Positions 43,573-51,575 of a stretch of DNA of 64,000 bases are shown piece by piece (position 1 is the stretch's first letter; the number at the start of each line of letters is the position of its first letter). Both the position numbers and the translations under genes were made by a program. Source of the stretch: Arthrobacter sp. ISL-5 (GTDB taxonomy: Bacteria; Actinomycetota; Actinomycetes; Actinomycetales; Micrococcaceae); contig NZ_JAGGPM010000029.1 in the NCBI RefSeq assembly GCF_018613835.1, positions 1-64,000 of the forward strand, read 5' to 3'. A model generated the notes under the pieces. It was not told the DNA's origin, searched no databases, and saw nothing but the letters and a program-made list of their open reading frames with translations.

Positions 43573-44361
43573 GTGCACGAGGACGCCGTCCGGTTCCTGT
43601 CCCAGCCGGTGGAGGCCCAGCCCGGCTCACCGCTCCGGGTTGCCGTCTACTCCCGCATCGCTGAAGCCATCCGCAACAACCTGCTCACGCCCGGCTCGAT
43701 GCTCCCCACGGAAACGGAGCTGGGCACTGACATGAAGGTCAGCCGCACCGTGGTCCGGGAAGCCCTGATGCTGCTCGAGGAGGACGGCCTCATCCGGGCC
43801 CGTCGCGGCGTCGGCCGGTTCGTCTCGGACACCCTCCCCCGCATCGGGATCGAGCGGATCCGGCCCTTCGAGGAAGTCCTCGGCGGCCCCGGACAGCACC
43901 TTGAAATCAAACGCATCCAGCGGGAACGGCAGCCCGCCTCCGAGTTCGTCGCCCCCGGCGTCGGCGTCGAGCCCGGCGCCGACTGCTGGCTCTGGGAATC
44001 GGTCCTGATCCGCGACGGCGAAGCCATCGCCCACCTGCAGGAGAACATCTCCGCCGGGCCGGTCAGCTTCGGCAGCGGTTCCGCTGCCGCCACCCCGTTG
44101 GAGCTCGACGACGACGGCGGCACCACGCTGCTCGCGGCGCTCTACAAACGCGGTGGCCGGGTACTGGGCCCGGGCGAATGCCAGATCGGCCTGAGCCAGG
44201 TGGGGCCCAGCCGGGCCAAGCTCTTGGACCTGCGGGCATCGGATCCGGTCCTCGTGCTGACGCAGTACGTCAGGCACGCGAACCGGCCCTTCTACCTGGC
44301 CAAGTGCCTCATCCCGGACCGCGCCGGGCACCTCTCAGTGATGCAGTCCCTCCAGTCCTAG
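43573..44361 (+). CDS. GntR-family (HutC subfamily, UTRA) regulator, 262 aa
   Basis: Residues 20-90 form the GntR winged helix (VYSRIAEAIRNNLLTPGSML, LGTDMKVSRTVVREALMLLE, DGLIRARRGVGRFV). The remainder is the UTRA effector domain: FEEVLGGPGQHLEIKR, WLWESVLIRDGEAIAHLQEN, VLVLTQYVRHANRPFYLAKC. UTRA regulators bind small metabolites such as sugars or nucleosides. The start is GTG at 43573 (GAGGC upstream). Three partial copies exist at 45895, 57003 and 62434. Two of them lie beside nucleoside hydrolase genes, so this regulator probably controls nucleoside uptake and hydrolysis. Confidence 0.93.
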   Translation: MHEDAVRFLSQPVEAQPGSPLRVAVYSRIAEAIRNNLLTPGSMLPTETELGTDMKVSRTVVREALMLLEEDGLIRARRGVGRFVSDTLPRIGIERIRPFEEVLGGPGQHLEIKRIQRERQPASEFVAPGVGVEPGADCWLWESVLIRDGEAIAHLQENISAGPVSFGSGSAAATPLELDDDGGTTLLAALYKRGGRVLGPGECQIGLSQVGPSRAKLLDLRASDPVLVLTQYVRHANRPFYLAKCLIPDRAGHLSVMQSLQS

Positions 44362-44366
44362 GCCGA

Positions 44367-44385
44367 CCGGGGCCGGCTGCCCCGG
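44367..44385 (+). terminator. Short GC hairpin after the GntR gene
   Basis: CCGGGGC-CGGCT-GCCCCGG has a perfect 7-bp stem and begins 6 bases after the stop codon. No T-run follows, so its role as a terminator is uncertain. Confidence 0.45.
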
Positions 44386-44546
44386 CCAAGTACGACCGTT
44401 GGCCCGGAGTGGCGGTTAAGTCGCAACTTATCGCATGGTTACGTTTCTGAGCGCCGGCGAGGCTGAGTTAGGCTCGCAAGATGCAGCCTCGGGGGATACT
44501 TTTGCAAGCCGGATCTATTAACCAACCGTTGGGGGCTTGCGGGTCG

Positions 44547-45245
44547 ATGGTTGGCGTGACCCTCAAGCAAGCCGCCTGGGCGCTGATGTTCTTAGCTCTG
44601 TATCTTGCGGTCCTGACCGGGGGAATCCTGGCTGTGGGACTTTCCGGCCTCATTGATTTCACTCCCGAGTCCGTCATTCTACTGATCCTCTGCGGCGCAA
44701 CTGCAGCGGCCATGCTGGCCGTATACATCCACCTGATCCGGAGGAACGGCCTTAGTTTAGGTGGGCTCGGGTTCCGACGGTTCAGGCCCAGGATGCTTCA
44801 TCTGCTCTGGCAAATCCCGTCCGCCATTGTGATCTCCGCCTGCCTGCAGGGCCTCTTCCTCGCCGCCCTCACCATTCTGGGGATAGACAGCACATCCGCC
44901 GGCGCCTCGAACGACACTTTGGCCAGGATCGCCGACCTGCCGACACCGTTCGTCGTGTTGGGCTTCCTTATCGTCGCCGTGCTCACACCGCTGTGGGAAG
45001 AGGTGCTGTTCAGAGGTGCCTTCCTCAACGGCCTTTCCCGGCGCTTCAGGCCGTTCCTGGCGGTCGTGCTGTCGGCAGCGCTGTTTGCTGCTTGCCACCT
45101 GGTTCTGCTCACCTTTGCATATCTCTTCGCCCTCGGCACCGCACTGGCCCTCGTCCGACGGTTCCATCAGAACCTATGGGCCCCGGTGCTTCTCCATGCC
45201 GTGAACAATGCCCTGGTGTTGATCGTCGTGCTGGCGGCTGCATGA
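44547..45245 (+). CDS. CPBP-family intramembrane protease (Abi type), 232 aa
   Basis: The three CPBP motifs are present: WEEVLFRGAFLN (EExxxR, near residue 152), FAACHLVLL (FxxxH, near 180) and HAVNNALVL (HxxxN, near 221). They lie within about seven membrane helices. Such proteins are intramembrane metal-dependent or glutamate proteases with roles from CAAX processing to bacteriocin immunity. The target here is unknown. I favour ATG 44547; the frame is open to ATG 44481, whose extra 22 residues are not hydrophobic, and neither has a strong ribosome site. It is monocistronic. Confidence 0.9.
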   Translation: MVGVTLKQAAWALMFLALYLAVLTGGILAVGLSGLIDFTPESVILLILCGATAAAMLAVYIHLIRRNGLSLGGLGFRRFRPRMLHLLWQIPSAIVISACLQGLFLAALTILGIDSTSAGASNDTLARIADLPTPFVVLGFLIVAVLTPLWEEVLFRGAFLNGLSRRFRPFLAVVLSAALFAACHLVLLTFAYLFALGTALALVRRFHQNLWAPVLLHAVNNALVLIVVLAAA

Positions 45246-45443
45246 GGCGTCGCGGTGTTGTGACTATTAGCGGAAATGGCGGCTAAATTGCAGCTCAAAT
45301 GAGATTGGCATACTCAGGGGTCTTGGAATGCCATGGGGGTCTGCGGATTGCCATTTAGCGCTGCGTAAAGGCCGCCACTTACCGCTGCGCGACACACGCC
45401 AAAGGCGGGAAGCGCGGAGAGACGTCGACGTCCTGAGACACTG

Positions 45444-45851
45444 ATGGCTGGATCCACACAAATCAAAGGAGCAGCCTTGGAGGCAGCAGCAGTGACCACA
45501 TGGATGTTCGTCGCCGAATGTCCGATCCCGAACGACGTTGTGGAACTAATGGTCCCTGGCGAGCAGCCAGTGGCCGCGTATAAGACATTTCGCGATAGCG
45601 CCATTTTTACGACCAAGCGGTTGATCGTTCGCGACGCCCAGGGAATCACTGGCAAGAAGGTGGAGGTGTATTCTCTGCCCTACTCTGCGATCAACATGTG
45701 GTCCTCGGAGAATGCCGGAACATTCGACATGGACGCTGAGCTTGAGCTATGGACGCGGGCTGGTCACATCAAGATCAAGGTGGGCAAGAAGGCGGACGTG
45801 CGGCGGCTGGATATGCTGATCGCCCATTCGGTCCTTGGCGCGCAGCACTGA
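45444..45851 (+). CDS. Bacterial PH-domain protein, 135 aa
   Basis: Residues 35-130 match the bacterial PH (bPH-type) domain: LMVPGEQPVAAYKTFRDSAI, FTTKRLIVRDAQGITGKKVE, YSLPYSAINMWSSENAGTFD, MDAELELWTR and IKIKVGK. These single-domain proteins form rings and bind lipids or proteins, but their cellular role is unclear. The N-terminal 20 residues may not be translated: an ATG at 45501 (MFVAECPIPND) is an alternative start. The stop is followed at once by a truncated GntR copy. Confidence 0.85.
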   Translation: MAGSTQIKGAALEAAAVTTWMFVAECPIPNDVVELMVPGEQPVAAYKTFRDSAIFTTKRLIVRDAQGITGKKVEVYSLPYSAINMWSSENAGTFDMDAELELWTRAGHIKIKVGKKADVRRLDMLIAHSVLGAQH

Positions 45852-45894
45852 CCCGGGTCGTCTTTTCGCGTTCGCGGCGCCGGACCGTCGGCCG

Positions 45895-46419
45895 GTCGTC
45901 TCCGACCCCTTCCCCCGCACTGGCATGGAGCGGATCCGCCCCTTCGAGGAAGTCCTCGGCGGCCCCGGACAGCACCTTGAAATCAAACGCCTCCAGCGGG
46001 AACGGCAGCCCGCCTCCGAGTTCGTCGCCCCCGGCGCCGACTGCTGGCTCTGGGAATCGGTCCTGATCCGCGACGGCGAAGCCATCGCCCACCTGCAGGA
46101 GAACATCTCCGCCGGGCCGGTCAGCTTCGGCAGCGGTTCCGCTGCCGCCGCCCCGTTGGAGCTCGACGACGACGGCGGCACCACGCTGCTCGCGGCGCTC
46201 TACAAACGCGGTGGCCGGGTACTGGGCCCGGGCGAATGCCAGGTCGGCCTGAGCCAGGTGGGGCCCAGCCGGGCCAAGCTCTTGGACCTGCGGGCATCGG
46301 ATCCGGTCCTCGTGCTGACGCAGTACGTCAGGCACGCGAACCGGCCCTTCTACCTGGCCAAGTGCCTCATCCCGGACCGCGCCGGGCACCTCTCAGTGAT
46401 GCAGTCCCTCCAGTCCTAG
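45895..46419 (+). pseudogene. 5'-truncated duplicate of the GntR regulator (UTRA domain only)
   Basis: From VVSDPFPRTGMERIRPFEEV to the C-terminal SVMQSLQS the sequence is almost the same as the intact regulator at 43573, at DNA level too. The winged-helix domain is absent. Compared with the intact copy, 18 bases are missing (VAPGADCW against VAPGVGVEPGADCW), which fits slippage between short CCCGGCG repeats. The frame is open and could be read from 45835, but no start with a ribosome site is evident. It lies beside the subtilase gene as the orphan promoter at 40981 lies beside a subtilase relic. Confidence 0.88.
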
Positions 46420-46515
46420 GCCGGCGGGTGCGGCGGAGCTTGGGCCGCTCTCCCCCGCATAACCGACCCGGGCCCCGGCAGTTCATGCGGGCGGAGGCCG
46501 GTCATGCGGTACAGG

Positions 46516-47835
46516 CTAGAGGCAGCTACCACCGACAGCCCTGCATGCGTTCACCCGGCCGGAAGCCCAGTTGGTGCCGGTGCCGAGAATCTTGTCGGCG
46601 GTTGATTCGATTTTTGTGCGGACTGTTTTGTTTTCGGTGTCGGCAGGTGATGAGCTCCAGACGAGCGCGGCAACGCCGGCGACAACAGGTGAGGCCATTG
46701 AGGTACCGCTGGCAACGTCATAGCCCATGGACCGGCCGTTCTGCGTACCCAGGACGAACTCGTGGTTCGGGAAGGTCGAGTAGACGTTGACACCCGGCGC
46801 CGCGACATCCACCCACTTGCCGTAAGTTGAGAAGGACGCCTTGGCATCGTTGTTGTCGGTTGCGGCCACGGCAATGACGTTGGGATAGGCGCCCGGGTAG
46901 ATCTTGGCCTGAGTACCGGCGTTGCCTGCCGCGGCAACTATCACTACTCCCTTATTCCAGGCGTCATTGACGGCAGCTTCGAGAGTGCGTGAAGAGACGC
47001 GCTGTCCAAGGCTCATATTGATGACCTTGGCGCCATTGTCGGCGGCCCAGCTGATGCCGTTGGCAATGACTGAACTGGAACCGGACCCGGTGTCATTGAG
47101 CACTTTGACATCCAGGATGCTGCAGTCCGGGCACACACCGGCAACACCAATCTTGTTGTTGAACTTGGCGGCAACGATGCCGGCGACGTGGGTGCCGTGA
47201 CCGTACTTATCCTCAGGGTTTGCTTTGGGATCCTCTTTGGTGTCCGCACTGACGAAGTTCGCGTATCCAACAACCTGCGGTGCGATGTCGTCGTGGACGT
47301 TTGCCACACCCGTATCGAGAATGGCCACCTTGGTGCCGCCGCCGGTGGTGCCGCCGCCGGTCGTGACGCCCCATGCTTCAACGGCGTCCACATCGGCATC
47401 CGCTGTGCCGTCGGCCGCTAGCGGCGTGCCGGCGGTGTTCGTAAGAGACTGGCCGACGTTCTGCAGGGCGTACTGTTGCGGGAAATACTGGTCATCGGTC
47501 GCGGCAGTAACCACCTCGTCCGGCTCGGCGTACTCAACTGCCGGGTTCCGGCTTAAGGCTTCGATGAGCTGCAACTCTTTGCCGGCCGGCACCTTGATCA
47601 GTTGAGCGCCGGTGCTGCCGATACCGGGGCCCTCCCTAAGGCCGTGCTGGCGCAGTACGCCGGCTGCCGCGCCCTTGTCGCGGAATTTGACCATGATTTG
47701 TCCCGCGATGTGTGATGACTGGGTCACTGCGTTGCCCGGGGTCACTGCGTTGCTTGGGGCTGCCAACGTGATTGCGCCGCAGCCTATGACTACCGCCGCG
47801 AAACTAGCTATAACGATTCTTTTCATAAAGAGCAT
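46516..47835 (-). CDS. Secreted subtilisin-like serine protease (S8), 439 aa
   Basis: A signal peptide (KRIVIASFAAVVIGCGAITL ... SNAV) is followed by an inhibitor-I9-type propeptide (HIAGQIMVKFRDKGAAAGVL to VEYAEPDEVV). The S8 catalytic domain carries Asp in VAILDTGVANVHDD, His in YGHGTHVAGIVAA and Ser in SGTSMASPVVAG. CPDCSILDVK and VNACRAVGGSC supply cysteines that may form disulfides. The protein is complete, of usual length, and acts outside the cell. ATG 47835 or the ATG at 47826 starts it. A fragment of a related gene lies at 41010-41358. Confidence 0.95.
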   Translation of the reverse strand: MLFMKRIVIASFAAVVIGCGAITLAAPSNAVTPGNAVTQSSHIAGQIMVKFRDKGAAAGVLRQHGLREGPGIGSTGAQLIKVPAGKELQLIEALSRNPAVEYAEPDEVVTAATDDQYFPQQYALQNVGQSLTNTAGTPLAADGTADADVDAVEAWGVTTGGGTTGGGTKVAILDTGVANVHDDIAPQVVGYANFVSADTKEDPKANPEDKYGHGTHVAGIVAAKFNNKIGVAGVCPDCSILDVKVLNDTGSGSSSVIANGISWAADNGAKVINMSLGQRVSSRTLEAAVNDAWNKGVVIVAAAGNAGTQAKIYPGAYPNVIAVAATDNNDAKASFSTYGKWVDVAAPGVNVYSTFPNHEFVLGTQNGRSMGYDVASGTSMASPVVAGVAALVWSSSPADTENKTVRTKIESTADKILGTGTNWASGRVNACRAVGGSCL

Positions 47836-47945
47836 CTTGCTTCAATCTGCACCGGCTAGGTAGTGCATGCCGGAAAGTTACCCCCGCGGGTTTTCTCCGT
47901 GACCAGGGGCATTTCCGAGGCAAGGGCCAGCTGCCCGCGTGCAGA

Positions 47946-47967
47946 GCGCCCGCACTCGCGCGGGCGC
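47946..47967 (-). terminator. GC hairpin beyond the lipase gene
   Basis: GCGCCCGC-ACTCGC-GCGGGCGC has a perfect 8-bp stem, 18 bases after the stop of the lipase gene (read leftward). No T-run follows. Confidence 0.6.
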
Positions 47968-47984
47968 CCTGCCGTCATTTACTG

Positions 47985-48833
47985 CTAAAGGCACCTGGGC
48001 TGGTAGGCCGGATCAGCGGGACCGGACGCCTTACCCAGCGCGTGGGCCACAATCTGGTGCACCACGGGGTCGTTCGGCGTCTGGTCATGTTCGAAGACAT
48101 CGGCCGGGCACTTGTCCTGGATGGTGATGTTGGTGACCTGCCGGGCCGGGCCGTCGATGAACTGACTGTTGTAGGGGACGACCACTTCGTCGTGAACCGT
48201 GGAGATGACGGTGTAGGAGGGGCCCGCAACAGTGTCCCCGATGGAGTTGAGCTTCTGCATGAAAGCCGACCCTGCCTGCTGGTCGGCGCAGGCGGCACAG
48301 CCCAGGCCGGTGTAATCCGGATCCGGGACAAGGCCCGGCGTCGGGACGATCACGCCTTCGGTGCCATGGTTGGATGGTGCGATACCAATGAGCTGATGGA
48401 CGTACTTGGCTCCGCCGAGAAAGCCCATGTAGTAGCGGGGCATCATGCCGCCTTGGCTGTGGCCCACGAGATCCACTTTCTTGGCGCCGGTGGCAGCACG
48501 CACTGCGTCCACGAAAGGCCCAAGTTCCTGCGCCGATTTGGCCACCGGCGCGGTGGCATACACGCCGTTTGTCTCGCCGTAGTTGAGTGCGAAGACGCAG
48601 TACCCGGCGCTCTTGAGGTAGGGCGACAGGGTGGACCAGTTCTTCTCCATGCTCTCGAAGGTTCCAGGCACAAGAACGACCGGATACGGATGCTCGGCGG
48701 TTGGTTTGCAGGACCAGTCGTTGGCTCCCGGCGGGGAAATCTCAACGACGCCGGCTTGGGCCGGAACCGCGGCCAGGGAAAAGGCAAGGGCGGCGGCAGC
48801 GGTAACGGAAAGGGCTCTGGTGAGCAGCGACAT
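47985..48833 (-). CDS. Secreted lipase of the alpha/beta hydrolase fold, 282 aa
   Basis: The signal peptide is RALSVTAAAALAFSLAAVPA then QAG. The mature enzyme has PVVLVPGTFESMEKNWSTLS (oxyanion loop region), the nucleophile elbow GHSQGGM near residue 129, and a C-terminal His region (DPVVHQIVAHALG). Cysteines at WSCKP, YCVF, CAACAD, DKCP and PRCL suggest disulfides. This is the pattern of actinobacterial extracellular triacylglycerol lipases (LipA/EstA-like). It is read leftward from 48833, with a weak ribosome site (AAAGAGGTTTTC). No operon partner. Confidence 0.9.
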   Translation of the reverse strand: MSLLTRALSVTAAAALAFSLAAVPAQAGVVEISPPGANDWSCKPTAEHPYPVVLVPGTFESMEKNWSTLSPYLKSAGYCVFALNYGETNGVYATAPVAKSAQELGPFVDAVRAATGAKKVDLVGHSQGGMMPRYYMGFLGGAKYVHQLIGIAPSNHGTEGVIVPTPGLVPDPDYTGLGCAACADQQAGSAFMQKLNSIGDTVAGPSYTVISTVHDEVVVPYNSQFIDGPARQVTNITIQDKCPADVFEHDQTPNDPVVHQIVAHALGKASGPADPAYQPRCL

Positions 48834-49124
48834 GAAAACCTCTTTGTTCGTGTGTCAGCGGGGTCGGGGCCAGGGGCGAACTCTTGTGTCAATCAATCTT
48901 TGCCCGGGTACTCAATGTATGCAGCCCGGAGTCCGACGCGGCCATGGGTTTGCACAGATGTGCGTGAATGACGGCTGCGTGGCGAGCTCCCATCCCGCAC
49001 GGAAATCCGCCCTCGTTTTCCCCATAGTTACTGGCCAGTAGCTTTTAGCCGCAGGGCATGGACAGCAGAAACCGCCGGACGCGCCTGCACAAACGTTCAT
49101 TGCCGGGATGGCAAGGAAAACGAG

Positions 49125-49880
49125 TCAGGGAACGTCGGATGTTGCTGCCGGGGAATTCTCCGGCGAGACGAGGAACCCATGGAGCAGCGAGGCCGTGCCC
49201 TGCAGGTGATCCAGGGCAGCCCGGTAGGCGCCGTCCGCATCGCCGCGGAGTATGGCGTCGATGATTTGCTGATGCTGCCGGTTGGAATGCTCAAGGTTGG
49301 GCTCCAGGAACGGGATGCGGTCCAGAAGGTCGCTAACCCTTGCACGCGCGTCTGCAACGGCGGCAACCAGGCTTGGCGATCCGCTCACCTCTGCAATGGC
49401 CACGTGGAACCTCGCGTCCTTCGGCCTGTACAGTTCCGCGGGTGCCCCTGCCACATCGGCGAGGGTGTCCAGCAGATGGCGCCTCTGCCCGGGAGACAGC
49501 ATGGCCTGCGCGGCCAGCGATGCTGCGGCCGGTTCCAGCACGGCGCGGTAGGTTAGGACGTCATTGACCTCCGCAGGGTCCAGGCCTGCAGCACCCCTCA
49601 ACTCCCCCAGCCTTCGTGCCGATACGTAGGTTCCGCCAGACCTGCCGCGGCGGACTTCCACATAGCCGGCCTTTTGGAGCTCCGCCAGGGCGTCGCGCAG
49701 CGTTGCCCTGGACACGCCCAGCAGTTCCGAGAGCTCCCGCTCGGCAGGCAACTTGTCACCCACGCCGAAAAGCCCCAGCTTGATGTTCTGGAGCAGCCGT
49801 TCGATGGTTTCCTCAAAGGCGTTCCCGTGCCGGACCGGCCGTATGAGCCTCGTGGGGACCCCAAGCAATGCCTCTTCCAT
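49125..49880 (-). CDS. FadR-type GntR regulator (FCD domain) of the amine operon, 251 aa
   Basis: The winged helix is at 22-90 (LPAERELSELLGVSRATLRD, LAELQKAGYVEVRRGRSG) and the all-helical FCD effector domain at 105-235 (VLTYRAVLEPAAASLAAQAM, FHVAIAEVSGSPSLVAAVAD, EHSNRQHQQIIDAILRGDAD). The FCD metal-binding residues Asp/His (DARFH, HQQII) look present. It is divergent from the ethanolamine-type catabolic operon at 50062. Two near-identical 16-base sites between them (49897 and 50017) are candidate operators, so it probably represses the operon until a pathway intermediate is bound. Confidence 0.92.
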   Translation of the reverse strand: MEEALLGVPTRLIRPVRHGNAFEETIERLLQNIKLGLFGVGDKLPAERELSELLGVSRATLRDALAELQKAGYVEVRRGRSGGTYVSARRLGELRGAAGLDPAEVNDVLTYRAVLEPAAASLAAQAMLSPGQRRHLLDTLADVAGAPAELYRPKDARFHVAIAEVSGSPSLVAAVADARARVSDLLDRIPFLEPNLEHSNRQHQQIIDAILRGDADGAYRAALDHLQGTASLLHGFLVSPENSPAATSDVP

Positions 49881-49896
49881 GACTCCATCCTAGCGC

Positions 49897-49912
49897 GGTC
49901 TAATAACAGGCC
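49897..49912. promoter_or_regulatory. Candidate GntR operator, copy 1
   Basis: GGTCTAATAACAGGCC matches copy 2 (50017-50032) at 13 of 16 positions. It lies 17-32 bases before the regulator start and would serve autoregulation. Confidence 0.5.
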
Positions 49913-50016
49913 TATGATTCACCCGGGTTTAGGCGGAAGCCTGGCCAATTTCGGTGAAATTCGGGATGATCCTTGACTCTTGGCGGCGATGTGCACCACA
50001 CTGGCAAAGGACTTTT

Positions 50017-50032
50017 GGACTAATTACAGACC
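50017..50032. promoter_or_regulatory. Candidate GntR operator, copy 2
   Basis: GGACTAATTACAGACC lies 30-45 bases before the permease start, within TGG-N12-CCA symmetry. A TTGACT at 49973 may be the -35 box of the operon promoter, although no good -10 box follows it. Confidence 0.5.
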
Positions 50033-50061
50033 ATTAAGACCCTTGAAAGAAGGGAAATCCC

Positions 50062-51501
50062 ATGTCATTACGTCCCTCGGAGCAGCCCGTCAACGACGAC
50101 GGCGGCTACCTCCATCACCGTCAACTCAAACGTGGAGCGGCTGGGTGGGTCCTGCTGGCGGGGCTCGGTGTTGCCTATGTCATCTCCGGAGACTTCGCCG
50201 GCTGGAACCTGGGCCTGGCCCAGGGCGGCTGGGGCGGCCTGCTCATCGCATTCATTCTGATGGGCATCATGTACACGTGCATGGTGTTCGGATTGGCCGA
50301 ACTGTCCTCCGCCCTGCCAACCACCGGCGCCGGCTACGGTTTCGCACGCAGGGCGCTTGGCCCACTTGGCGGCTTTGCCACCGGAATGGCTGTGCTGATC
50401 GAATACGCTGTTGCACCCGCCGCCATCGCCACCTTCATCGGCGGCTATGTCGAAGCCCTGGGGCTGTTCGGCCTCACCAACTCCTGGCCGGTCTACCTTG
50501 TAACCTTCGCTGTCTTCGTCGGAATCCATCTCCGCGGAGTCGGCGAGGCACTGAAACTGATCTTTGCGATCACCACAATAGCCGTCGTTGCTTTGGCGGC
50601 GGTGGTCATCGGCCTGGTACCGCACTTCAACGCGGCAAACCTCTTCGATGTTGTGCCGGACGGTTCCCCGACGTCCAGCGCCTTCCTTCCTATGGGCATC
50701 GGCGGTGTTGTGGGGGCCCTCGTATACGGCATCTGGTTCTTCCTCGCCGTCGAAGGCGTTCCACTGGCAGCGGAAGAGACCGCCGACCCCAAGAAGGACA
50801 TGCCCCGCGGCATCATCGTCGCTCTCCTGGTGCTCGTGATCTTCGGAGCCCTGATGCTCGTCCTGGTTCCCGGCGCAGCCGGATCCGAAGCGATGGGCAC
50901 CTCAAGCAACCCCCTCCCCGAAGCGATCCGCCTGGCCTACGGGGGCAATACGATCCTCGCCGACTTTGTGAACTATGCAGGACTGGCAGGGCTGGTGGCC
51001 AGCTTCTTCTCCATCATCTATGCCTACTCCCGGCAACTCTTCGCCCTTTCCCGCGCAGGATACCTTCCCAAGTGGCTGTCCCTGACGGGCAAGAGGCGTA
51101 CACCGTACTGGGCCCTCATCGTCCCGGGCACCCTCGGATTCATCCTCGCTGCTGCCACGGGCAACGGCGCCCTGCTCATCAATATCGCGGTTTTCGGAGC
51201 CACCGTCTCGTACGTGCTGCTGAACCTGTCGCACATAGTCCTGCGGGTAAAGGAACCAGACCTTCCCCGGGGATACCGGACCCCCGGGGGCGCCGTCACA
51301 ACAACCATCGCCCTGCTCCTGGCTGCCGTTGCCGTCGTTGCCACCTTCGTGGTCGATGTACTGGCGGCGTCCATCACGGCCGCCGTGTTCGCCGCTGCGC
51401 TCCTTTACTACTGGTTCTACAGCCGCCACAGGATCGTGGCAGGTGCACCCGAGGAGGAATTTGCACAGCTCGCGGCAGCCGAAGCCGAACTTAGCAACTG
51501 A
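50062..51501 (+). CDS. eat: APC-family permease, ethanolamine-permease type, 479 aa
   Basis: About twelve membrane helices are visible. The opening GLGVAYVISGDFAGWNLGLA, then MYTCMVFGLAELSSALPTTG and GYGFARRALGPLGGFATGMA, is characteristic of the ethanolamine permease group of amino acid/polyamine transporters. GGCCTEE-like substrate motifs of polyamine porters are absent. It is first in an operon with a gamma-glutamyl ligase, gamma-glutamyl hydrolase, aldehyde dehydrogenase and SDR. That context favours uptake of a small primary amine, best ethanolamine. AAGAAGGGAA precedes the ATG at 50062. Confidence 0.88.
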   Translation: MSLRPSEQPVNDDGGYLHHRQLKRGAAGWVLLAGLGVAYVISGDFAGWNLGLAQGGWGGLLIAFILMGIMYTCMVFGLAELSSALPTTGAGYGFARRALGPLGGFATGMAVLIEYAVAPAAIATFIGGYVEALGLFGLTNSWPVYLVTFAVFVGIHLRGVGEALKLIFAITTIAVVALAAVVIGLVPHFNAANLFDVVPDGSPTSSAFLPMGIGGVVGALVYGIWFFLAVEGVPLAAEETADPKKDMPRGIIVALLVLVIFGALMLVLVPGAAGSEAMGTSSNPLPEAIRLAYGGNTILADFVNYAGLAGLVASFFSIIYAYSRQLFALSRAGYLPKWLSLTGKRRTPYWALIVPGTLGFILAAATGNGALLINIAVFGATVSYVLLNLSHIVLRVKEPDLPRGYRTPGGAVTTTIALLLAAVAVVATFVVDVLAASITAAVFAAALLYYWFYSRHRIVAGAPEEEFAQLAAAEAELSN

Positions 51502-51575
51502 AACACGCTCACCGGCACAATACGGCGGAGAGCACGGATCACGTCCAACACCCCGATCGAAGTTACGGAAATCAA

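Noticed and set aside
49980..51494. 504-codon open frame overlapping the permease in another frame
   Set aside because: The product is Arg/His/Pro-rich with no hydrophobic or domain pattern; the permease frame has clear membrane helices and a good ribosome site.
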